Shown: in pieces, positions 46,482 through 52,832 of the stretch | Position numbering within the stretch: position 1 is the stretch's first letter | Layout: each line of letters starts with the position of its first letter | NCBI RefSeq assembly: GCF_016908355.1 | Contig: NZ_JAFBDT010000002.1 | Coordinates: 62,001 to 126,000 of the forward strand | DNA length: 64,000 nt | Source of the DNA: Fusibacter tunisiensis | GTDB lineage: Bacteria > Bacillota > Clostridia > Peptostreptococcales > Acidaminobacteraceae | Direction: 5' to 3' | Position numbers and translations under genes: made by a program | Notes under the pieces: model-generated | Databases searched by the model: none | Told to the model about the DNA's origin: nothing | The model's input: only the letters and a program-made list of their open reading frames with translations

Positions 46482-46835
46482 TCACAACCAAGGCACTTCC
46501 TCCCCCGGTTCTTCCCCTCCTTCACTCTCACTACCATGTCCATTACATTTGACTTTGCCATCCAAAAAACCAATCACACCACCAGCTGGACATACCTCAT
46601 GAAAATTCTTAATAATAAATTGATCAAATAGAGCATCCTCATGATCAATATCATTTTCTACCAGATAAGCCATGTACATTCTTTCTACAGTTTCCCGATT
46701 TGCAGTACAAACTCTTTCTTCTGCAACAACTCTAAATCCCGTTAATCTTGGAGCAGCTATTACAGCAAGAATTCCCAGGATCGCAATCACAACAATCAAT
46801 TCTATTAAAGTAAACCCACCAGATTTTTTATCCAT
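46482..46835 (-). CDS. Prepilin-like (type IV pilin/pseudopilin) protein, copy 1
   Basis: A 117-residue protein starting at ATG 46835. It has a prepilin leader ending GG|FTLIELIVVIAILGILAVIAAPR: cleavage after Gly, Glu5, and the long hydrophobic helix. Three later cysteines are placed as in a related protein at 48071 (RVC..N, then CPAGG, then C.GH), so a disulfide-held pilin fold is likely. The tail is acidic and Gly-rich. No pilus assembly genes are nearby, so other loci must process it. Confidence 0.85.
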   Translation of the reverse strand: MDKKSGGFTLIELIVVIAILGILAVIAAPRLTGFRVVAEERVCTANRETVERMYMAYLVENDIDHEDALFDQFIIKNFHEVCPAGGVIGFLDGKVKCNGHGSESEGGEEPGEEVPWL

Positions 46836-46925
46836 TATTATCACTTTGAGTGGTTAGAGATAAGAAATAAGAAGTTTGTTACCGTCTAGCATTTCTATTC
46901 GTGATATCTTAATCTCAGCATGCCT

Positions 46926-46952
46926 CAACTATTCGGAAAATCCTAATAGTTG
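46926..46952. repeat. Repeat family B hairpin
   Basis: Arms CAACTATT and AATAGTTG around CGGAAAATCCT (inner GGA/TCC also pairs). It is followed by CTCATTCCAA and CTCGAATTCGAT. Related hairpins with the same downstream words lie at 48606-48702, and a closer match at 49607-49633. The 46836-47132 gap contains no gene. Confidence 0.65.
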
Positions 46953-47033
46953 CTTCTTCTTCAAGTTAATGGCCAAAAAAATCTTTATACCTCATTCCAA
47001 TGTGCTCGAATTCGATTACCTTAATACTCTCAC

Positions 47034-47053
47034 TTGTTGCAATTATGCAACAA
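47034..47053. repeat. Perfect hairpin TTGTTGCA/TGCAACAA
   Basis: 8-bp arms and a 4-base loop (ATTA) in the gap between the prepilin gene and the MntA-like gene. There is no T-run on either side, so a terminator is not likely. Confidence 0.5.
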
Positions 47054-47116
47054 CTAAAGTAGCTTTATCCCTAAATTAGTTTAGGCAAATTTTACCCATA
47101 CTGAAAGAATCAACTT

Positions 47117-47133
47117 GTCACGCAGTGCGTGAC
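47117..47133. repeat. Palindrome GTCACGCAGTGCGTGAC at a stop codon
   Basis: A perfect 17-bp palindrome immediately past, and touching, the TAG stop of the MntA-like gene. The core TCACGCAGTGCGTGA recurs at 49443, inside the YhcG-like coding frame. Confidence 0.6.
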
Positions 47134-47447
47134 TATTCCTTAGAATTTCTTTTATAAATCGACTTCCCTACACTATCAATATGTTTTTTTAATTCTTCAT
47201 TTGAAATGTCATTATAGTTTAAAACATCGAAAAAATATGGTAATGGATATTCTTCATTTAAGTCGTCACTCATTCTTCTTAATATCTTTCTATCTATGTG
47301 TTCTCCTATTATAGCTAAATCAACATCTGACCCTTTTTTATAATTGCCCATGGCTCTGCTACCGAATAGGACAACTTCTTCAATTTGTTGATACTTATTA
47401 GCAGCTTCTGAGATAAGCTTTAAATCTCTATCTAACAATCCATACAT
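47133..47447 (-). CDS. mntA: MntA-type nucleotidyltransferase antitoxin
   Basis: A 104-residue minimal nucleotidyltransferase with the GSx10DxD active-site motif: Gly29-Ser30 in LFGSRAMG, Asp41 and Asp43 in GSDVDLA. In HepT/MntA (type VII) modules this protein adds AMP to the tyrosine of HepT and so blocks it. The HepT gene ends 2 bp before this one starts. The TAG stop is at the edge of a palindrome. Full length for the family. Confidence 0.9.
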   Translation of the reverse strand: MYGLLDRDLKLISEAANKYQQIEEVVLFGSRAMGNYKKGSDVDLAIIGEHIDRKILRRMSDDLNEEYPLPYFFDVLNYNDISNEELKKHIDSVGKSIYKRNSKE

Positions 47448-47449
47448 TT

Positions 47450-47851
47450 CTATAACTCCTTAACTACCTTATCATATAGTTTTTTAAGCTCTGGAAAATA
47501 AAGTTTTATAATATCATTAACCATTTTCTTCGCCATATCTTCATCATACGTATGAACTGTTAAGTTTCTATCTGAAAGACCGTCAATCCAAACGTGCCCA
47601 TCATCAATCAAACCAATTTGATATGCCTGCTTGATTGTTTCTCTTGGGCTTTTCACACTAATCTCTTGAGCTTCAAGATAGTCCTTCATCAACTTCCAAG
47701 AAAGTTCAAAAGAAATTTCAAAGAACTGAATAATACCTGCTCTTTCGAGTTCTGTTTCAATGGGTTGGTTAATATATTGATTCAATAGCTTGTAAGATTT
47801 TTCAAAGTTGACAAATCTTTGTTTCCACCTTATATCCTTCAACTCATCCAT
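47450..47851 (-). CDS. hepT: HepT-type HEPN ribonuclease toxin
   Basis: A 133-residue helical HEPN protein of the HI0074 group. The RX4HXY motif is intact: Arg95, His100 and Tyr102 in SDRNLTVHTY; the Arg/His cut RNA and the Tyr is the AMP acceptor. WKLMKDYLE and SPRETIKQAYQIGLI are typical of the family. It lies first in the two-gene unit with mntA. Confidence 0.9.
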   Translation of the reverse strand: MDELKDIRWKQRFVNFEKSYKLLNQYINQPIETELERAGIIQFFEISFELSWKLMKDYLEAQEISVKSPRETIKQAYQIGLIDDGHVWIDGLSDRNLTVHTYDEDMAKKMVNDIIKLYFPELKKLYDKVVKEL

Positions 47852-47925
47852 ATAAATACTCCTTCCAAACTGTATTATATATTGTCACCTTTATTTATCA
47901 TCTCGTGCGACCTAATGATACAATC

Positions 47926-48007
47926 AATATCTTGCATAACAACTTATTATACTAGACCTACTTATGCTATATCTTGTGGTTTTGGTCCTTTCGCCATACT
48001 CACGTCG
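47926..48007 (+). repeat. Repeat family A, full unit
   Basis: CAATATCTTGCATAAC at 47926, spacer, then the 46-bp repeat at 47963-48007 (GCTATATCTTGTGG through CTCACGTCG). It lies 64 bp past the stop of the second prepilin gene. Confidence 0.72.
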
Positions 48008-48070
48008 TTCTCCCAATCCAATCACAACAATAATCCTTAACTTTTCGTGGCTACTTGCAGATTATAACCA

Positions 48071-48448
48071 TCAAATATAAGGTGTTCCACCACCTGGTGG
48101 CGTAATAATCTCATCATCCGACGGATCAGAACTCTCCTGATAGTGAATCGGGCAATAGATACCAGTTTCATCATTATATTCAACAGCCGCTCCACTAGGA
48201 CAAGCATTCCCTATTACCCCAGACTCCAAAATAAACTTTGAAAATCCAGCGGCATTATTTAATTCTGGATTATCCATCACATAGAGTGAGAATTCCCTCT
48301 CCAACTGCCTAATATTATAAGCACAAACCCGACTCTCCACCAATTCCCGATACCCACCAATCCGCGGAACCGCAATCGCAGCCAAAATGCCTAAAATAGC
48401 AATAACAACAATCAATTCAATTAAGGTAAATGCGTAATTTTTTCTCAT
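48071..48448 (-). CDS. Prepilin-like protein, copy 2
   Basis: A 125-residue prepilin starting at ATG 48448 (AGGTGAT 4 bases before). The leader is very short (RKNYA) and the cleavage site is followed by FTLIELIVVIAILGILAAIAVPR, nearly identical to copy 1 at 46482. Cysteines at RVC..N, CPSG and CP.H match copy 1 in order. The residue before the FTLIE is Ala rather than the usual Gly, which could alter cleavage. Acidic, Pro/Gly-rich tail. An orphan as well. Confidence 0.82.
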   Translation of the reverse strand: MRKNYAFTLIELIVVIAILGILAAIAVPRIGGYRELVESRVCAYNIRQLEREFSLYVMDNPELNNAAGFSKFILESGVIGNACPSGAAVEYNDETGIYCPIHYQESSDPSDDEIITPPGGGTPYI

Positions 48449-48526
48449 AACAATCACCTGAATAAAACAAAGTCCATTTTACAACATGTAATTGTGTTCC
48501 TATGCAGATTTAACCTTAAAAAAAAT

Positions 48527-48702
48527 GTTGGTTAGGGGTTAGTTGGTTAGGAAAGTCAAATCCCATTCTCTTACCAACAACATCCAGTTACCATCTATTC
48601 TATTCCAACCATTAGAAAATTCCTAATAGTTCAGAGTAAAAGCATCCTTGAACTATCAAGAAACCCTTAATAGTTCATTCCAAAGTACTCGAATTCGATG
48701 GA
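48527..48702. repeat. Degenerate G-rich tract (family C) and family B hairpins
   Basis: GTTGGTTAGGGGTTAGTTGG starts the tract at 48527; AAGTCAAATCC may correspond to the core seen in later tracts, and TTACCAAC is the opposite arm. Family B follows: a weak hairpin at 48606-48631, a GAACTAT/ATAGTTC hairpin at 48654-48680, then CATTCCAA and CTCGAATTCGAT as at 46990. No gene in 48449-48716. Confidence 0.6.
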
Positions 48703-48716
48703 TTAAGAATCAGATT

Positions 48717-49652
48717 CTACTCTTGCAATGATTTCTCAATCTCTATCAAATTCCTCTCCCGCTTCAATTCCTTCTTTAATTCTTCCTCTGTAGGTAAATA
48801 CGGAAGGTATTTAGCAGAAAATAGTTGCTTGCTTTCCTCTAACACAGAATATTTCACAACCGTTTCATTTCTTTCTGACGATAAAATGATACCTATTGTC
48901 GGATTGTCAGACTCGGACTTGATCTCTTTCTCAAAATACCTCACATAAAAATCCATTTGACCAATATCCTGATGACTCAATTTGCCAACCTTTAGATCAA
49001 TAAGAATGAAGCACTTTAAGATATAATTGTAAAAAACTAAATCGATATAAAAATGGTCTCCCTCAGCGGTTATTCTTTTTTGTCTTGCAACGAACGAAAA
49101 TCCTTTTCCGAGTTCTAAAAGAAATTTTTGCAGATTGTCCATCAAAGCTTTTTCAACTTCAATTTCTGTAAAGTCTCTATGATCGGTCAACCCCATAAAC
49201 TCAAGTACAAACGGGTCTTTAATGATGTCTTCTGCTTGGATGCCTTTTTCCAATTTGTTAATTTCATTTCGTACAATCTGTTTGTTCTGGCTTGCAAGAA
49301 TCCTTTGATAATAGAACGAGTTAATTTGTCGCTCTAGTTGACGAGTGCTCCAATTTCCTTCGATACACTCTTCTATATAAAAATTTCTGATTTCTTCATT
49401 TTCTATCTTCATTAATAACCGATAATGTGTCCAGCTCAATTCGTCACGCAGTGCGTGATGTTTTTGAAACACAATATAAAACTGGCGCATATAGCTTAAA
49501 TTTGTAATAGTAAAGCCTTTACCAAATTCTTTAGTAAGTTCTTTTGATAGATTCTTAAGTAAATATTCTCCGTATTCAGCACGTTCACTTCCGTCTTGTG
49601 CTTCAACTATTCGGAATTTCCTAATAGTTGCATACGCTTCCAGTCTACATCT
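48717..49652 (-). pseudogene. YhcG-like PD-(D/E)XK nuclease, 5'-truncated
   Basis: An ATG-started frame covers 48717-49490 (257 residues), but homology to YhcG/DUF1016 continues upstream in the same open frame with no ATG: RIVEAQDGSERAEYG and KNLSKELTKEFGKGF, up to about 49620, where it runs into repeats. The C-terminal nuclease domain is intact: FSFVARQKRIT, DHFYIDLVFYN (Asp) and FILIDLKVG (D...xLK catalytic set). YhcG genes are common in defence islands. The first 20-30 residues appear lost to a hairpin repeat and a G-rich tract, so either it uses an internal start or it is inactive. Confidence 0.75.
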
Positions 49653-49657
49653 TGTGG
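49607..49657. repeat. Family B hairpin and family A arm at the YhcG 5' end
   Basis: A 27-bp hairpin (arms CAACTATT and AATAGTTG, with pairing GGAA/TTCC inside) at 49607-49633, in the reading frame of the nuclease gene, followed by CTACATCTTGTGGTC at 49644-49658. The junction of two repeat families marks the truncated gene start. Confidence 0.6.
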
Positions 49658-49661
49658 TCTT

Positions 49662-49803
49662 TTTAGGGGTTAGATGTAAGGGGGTAAGAAAATAATTTAT
49701 CCTTCCACATGACGTAGTCGCACTTAACGGGGCTTTAGCCCCACTTCCCGATGCTTTAGCATCAACTCGACAGCAGCTCTGCTGCTAATCCCCTAACCCC
49801 TAT
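49662..49803. repeat. Family C tract with three mini-hairpins
   Basis: TTAGGGGTTAG and GGGGGTAAG start the G-arm; the core has AATTTATCCTTCCACA and GTAGTCGCACTTAACGG; the C-arm ends CCCCTAACCCC at the stop of the winged-helix gene. Inside are three consecutive hairpins: GGGGC-TTTA-GCCCC (49729), GATGC-TTTA-GCATC (49750) and CAGCAG/CTGCTG (49771). The core recurs at 50395-50435. Confidence 0.7.
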
Positions 49804-50279
49804 CCCGTCAACTTCAGTATAAAAATCCCATCCGCACCGGCATCTTGCCACTGGACGTATTTCAAATGTTTTTCCGGGCTTTCAATCCACATATAATCGT
49901 ACCCATGTGTTTTAAGAAGGTCTTCCAGCAACTGACCAATCTCATCGTGCTTGCCGTAGATAAAAATCATCTCATCTGGCTTAAAATGGGCCTGAATCAC
50001 CGAAAGCATATGGTTTTGAATCTTCAGAACCGCCTTATAAGACCTAGCAATATAGTCCACCGTCTTTTTAGACAAGTAACTGAAACCCGATGGCGTCAGC
50101 ATGTACTTCACCTTATTGCCACTGAGTTTTTCAGCCTTAATAAGCCCAGTCTTGGCAAATTTCTTTAAAAGCAAATTCACCATACCCAGGGAAATCCCCA
50201 CTTCACTTGAGATCTCCCGCTGCGATATATAATCATGTTTTTGAATCACTTCAAGCATACTGATTTCATAAAGTTCCAT
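49800..50279 (-). CDS. Winged-helix (MarR-like) transcriptional regulator
   Basis: A 159-residue protein. Residues 1-75 are a winged helix: YISQREISSEVGISLGMVNLL (recognition helix) and NKVKYMLTPSGFSYL (wing). The C-terminal half (FIYGKHDEIGQLLEDLL) resembles a small ligand-sensing domain. Such regulators often lie in polysaccharide loci of Firmicutes. The TAG stop is the first part of a family C tract. A palindromic candidate operator is 17 bp upstream of the start. Confidence 0.82.
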   Translation of the reverse strand: MELYEISMLEVIQKHDYISQREISSEVGISLGMVNLLLKKFAKTGLIKAEKLSGNKVKYMLTPSGFSYLSKKTVDYIARSYKAVLKIQNHMLSVIQAHFKPDEMIFIYGKHDEIGQLLEDLLKTHGYDYMWIESPEKHLKYVQWQDAGADGIFILKLTG

Positions 50280-50296
50280 TGCTACCCCTTTTTAAC

Positions 50297-50311
50297 GTTC
50301 AATGATTGAAC
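50297..50311. promoter_or_regulatory. Palindromic operator candidate
   Basis: GTTCAATGATTGAAC, a perfect 15-bp palindrome, lies between the start of the winged-helix gene and upstream sequence; a half-site (ATTCAATG) is at 50347. It may be the autoregulatory site. Confidence 0.55.
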
Positions 50312-50356
50312 ACCCACTAGTATGATAACATGAGGCTGTTTGAAATTCAATGTTTT

Positions 50357-50563
50357 TCGGAGGAAATGGGGGTTGGAAGATAGGGGATGGGAAAACAATT
50401 TATTCTTCCACACGATGTAGTCGCACTTAACGGGCTTTACCCCTCTCCGCTGCTAATCCCTAATCACTATCCCCTAACCAACTAACCTCCAACCAACTAT
50501 CCCCTAACCCCTAACCAACTATCCAACTATCCCCCAGCCAACCATCCCCTAAAAAAAACACTC
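50357..50563. repeat. Family C tract, long C-arm
   Basis: A short G-arm (GGAGGAAATGGGGGTTGG, GATAGGGGATGGG), then a core almost equal to that at 49690 (ACAATTTATTCTTCCACAC, GTAGTCGCACTTAACGG), then over 110 bp of imperfect CCCTAACC, AACTATCC and AACCAACT units. The remaining 80 bp to the RloB stop contain an ACTACATCAAGTGG (minus strand), like a family A arm, and no gene. Confidence 0.75.
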
Positions 50564-50647
50564 TATGAAAATTTAAGGTGTCAACCCTAAAATCACAAAG
50601 TGCTTTTATTTTTCACCGTGCCACAGGTACATGTCCACTTGATGTAG

Positions 50648-51331
50648 TTATAAGTACTCAAATAATTCTTCTACCAACTGATACACCATTGTAGATGGGT
50701 TTCTATTTGCCGACGTATCCTCATCATTATACATTTTAGTCAATTTGCGTGCATTCTTAATCGCATTATCTAAACTGCCAAATTTTACAAGATTTTTGTA
50801 AATGTCAGGGATGTTTTTTTCATATTTTCCTTGATTGATATTGTACAGTTCAAAATATCGATTTAGTTTTTCAACATATTGTTCTCTTGATATTCCAGTA
50901 TTTAAATACTCAAAATGTAAAAGAAACCATAATTCTATAGATTCATTTGACCAAGCTGCACCAATGTTATTACTCTTACAACACACAATAGCATTATTAA
51001 ACTGCTGATCCGTAAACGAGTCTCTATCAAAAACACACCATACATGACCATAGGGAATCTCTGCATCCCTTCTTTTTCGGATAGCATATTTGACTAGATC
51101 TTCTGTGTTCCGACCTGTGCCATCAATTTCAATACGTTCTGCATTTATTTTTGAAACCCTAACTTTACGCCCATATTTTTTATGAATTTGCTCTCTAATT
51201 CCTTCAAAATAATTCGGTTCAGTTTTGCTACCTTCACATACGATTAAATATCTATAAGGTTGTATCTGACGCGTAGCTTCTTTTCGCTTCCGTTTTTCTC
51301 CCTGCCTCTTTTTGAATATTTGGTCAGCCAT
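50648..51331 (-). CDS. RloB/AbiLii-like protein (second pair)
   Basis: A 227-residue RloB-family protein: a basic N-terminus (KKRQGEKRKRKEATR), YLIVCEGSKTEPNYFEGI (the CEG.(T/S)E Toprim-like motif), VWCVFDRDSF and SNESIELWFLLHFEY. More complete in its motifs than the first copy at 21570. The ATG shares one base with the ATPase stop (TAATG). It acts with the ATPase as an AbiL-like defence pair, by family. The two RloB proteins differ clearly in sequence, so they came separately or split long ago. Confidence 0.88.
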   Translation of the reverse strand: MADQIFKKRQGEKRKRKEATRQIQPYRYLIVCEGSKTEPNYFEGIREQIHKKYGRKVRVSKINAERIEIDGTGRNTEDLVKYAIRKRRDAEIPYGHVWCVFDRDSFTDQQFNNAIVCCKSNNIGAAWSNESIELWFLLHFEYLNTGISREQYVEKLNRYFELYNINQGKYEKNIPDIYKNLVKFGSLDNAIKNARKLTKMYNDEDTSANRNPSTMVYQLVEELFEYL

Positions 51332-52566
51332 TACTCACCAACTTTCATATCTATATTTGGAATTGCACCGTATCTCCCACCTAAATAATCTTTATTATAA
51401 GAAGCATCCTTTCGCACTTTTTTATCATCGATTTTATATTCGGCTAATGAAAAAAGCTCAGAAACACCTCTTTTATCTTTTTCGACAAACCAGATTTGAT
51501 CACGTCTAAACAACTCATTGCTCAAAGTATTTGTGTCATGAGTTGTAAAAATAAGTTGAGCTCCTTTTGGGTTACTGTCAGAGTTTTGAAATAAATTTAT
51601 TATATATCTTGTTAATAGAGGATGAAGTTTTGCATCCATTTCATCCACCAGTAATGTTTTTCCTTTTTGCAACGCATCTAAAATAAACCTATAGAGTCCA
51701 ATCATTTTAATAGTTCCGCTAGACTCTTCGCTTAATGGTATCTCTTCAAGTTTTCCAGTATCCATATTCAAATGTTTAGTGTAAATCCTATATTTCTCAA
51801 ATGCACCATTGTCAGTGTGTCCATTCAAAGAAGTCTTTTCTTTTCTGATACCTTTAATACCTATATCAATGTTTTCTAAAAATTCAGTAAAACGATTACT
51901 CTCTTTTTCATTGTCAAAATCCACTTTAGGCAGAGATTTAGAAATGATATATTCAAAAGTAACATTTCCAAAATTAATGACTTCAGTTTCTACAAACCAA
52001 TCAAAAACATTTTTTATATCTTCCACTTCAAAACTTGAAAGAAGTGTTATAAGCAATGTTTTTTCATTCATAATTTCAATAATATCATTCGCTTTTTGCA
52101 AATCTTTATTTAAGTTATATTTCTGTCCTTCTCTTTCAAATACGAGTTCGTATTTTTTTTTAAATCTAAAATTACGCTTATAGAGCCATTCTGATAGAAT
52201 TTTCTTCTCATTTAAATTAAACCCATACTGATACTCTTTTCCTTTGTGCATAAAAAACACCTCAAAAAGAGCCGGTGTTTTTTTCCCCACCTCACTAAAC
52301 TGAAATCTCTTAAGATACATTTTATTGGACTTGTTACTTTCTTCTAAAGATTTTATCACTAGCCTTTTCATATGTTCAAAAGCTTCCAAAATGTTGGATT
52401 TTCCACTAGCGTTTGCTCCATAAATTGATACAACTTTCATATACATCTCTTTTTTCTTACCTTCAATTAAATTATCTTTTAATTCTGTGTATGACGTTGC
52501 AGTTAAATCTAAACTAACTTCATCTAAATAGGACTTATAATTCTCAAAATTGAATTGAATTAACAT
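51331..52566 (-). CDS. RloA/AbiLi-like ABC-type ATPase (second pair)
   Basis: A 411-residue ATPase: FNFENYKSYLDEVSLDL at the start, Walker A GANASGKS (50-57), signature-like EESSGTIKMIGLY, Walker B TLLVDEMDAKLHPL and IFTTHDTNTL. It lacks a fused nuclease and is coupled to the RloB gene. Same architecture as 22183-23502. The -35/-10 region upstream (52567-52700) is A+T-rich; I did not find a clear promoter. Confidence 0.88.
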   Translation of the reverse strand: MLIQFNFENYKSYLDEVSLDLTATSYTELKDNLIEGKKKEMYMKVVSIYGANASGKSNILEAFEHMKRLVIKSLEESNKSNKMYLKRFQFSEVGKKTPALFEVFFMHKGKEYQYGFNLNEKKILSEWLYKRNFRFKKKYELVFEREGQKYNLNKDLQKANDIIEIMNEKTLLITLLSSFEVEDIKNVFDWFVETEVINFGNVTFEYIISKSLPKVDFDNEKESNRFTEFLENIDIGIKGIRKEKTSLNGHTDNGAFEKYRIYTKHLNMDTGKLEEIPLSEESSGTIKMIGLYRFILDALQKGKTLLVDEMDAKLHPLLTRYIINLFQNSDSNPKGAQLIFTTHDTNTLSNELFRRDQIWFVEKDKRGVSELFSLAEYKIDDKKVRKDASYNKDYLGGRYGAIPNIDMKVGE

Positions 52567-52683
52567 ATTATCACCTCTTAATAAAAGTGTACATTATTAA
52601 ATGAACAAAATCAATATAAATGAGCATTTTTCTCAAAAATTATTAAAATCCAACCAGAACAACTACCCAAAAGAGATTTATTA

Positions 52684-52762
52684 TATTATTTTTCTCAAAA
52701 TGCACCCCCTATCCTCTAACCAACTATCCCCTAATTACTATCCCCTATCCCCTACCCACCAA
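52684..52762. repeat. Family C tract, C-arm only
   Basis: Imperfect units CCCCCTATCC, CTAACCAACTATCCCC, CTAATTACTATCCCC and CTACCCACC, between the second AbiL-like pair and the ligase gene. No G-arm or core here. Confidence 0.7.
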
Positions 52763-52766
52763 AAAG

Positions 52767-52796
52767 TTGCATTCCCCCATGCCTTTAGGGTATGAT
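52767..52796 (+). promoter_or_regulatory. Sigma-A promoter of the ligase gene
   Basis: TTGCAT (52767-52772), 18-bp spacer, TATGAT (52791-52796), right after the C-arm tract and 37 bp before the ATG. Confidence 0.65.
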
Positions 52797-52832
52797 TGTA
52801 TCAAGAAAAATTTAAACAGGAGATTGAAATCT

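Noticed and set aside
44017-48007. Family A repeats as a CRISPR array
   Set aside because: Spacing is irregular (from about 50 bp to 1.6 kb), genes lie between copies, and no cas gene is present.
46482-48448. Type IV pilus or competence operon
   Set aside because: Only two prepilins; no assembly ATPase, inner-membrane protein or prepilin peptidase in the window.
44600-48457. A true integron cassette array
   Set aside because: Gene-repeat order is suggestive, but I saw no IntI-like gene and no clear attC boxes (RYYYAAC/GTTRRRY) in the repeats. Kept only as an analogy.
44017-49658. CTACATCTTGTGG words as NrdR boxes
   Set aside because: The word looks a little like an NrdR site, but copies belong to longer identical repeats, are not next to ribonucleotide reductase genes and lie 3' of genes.
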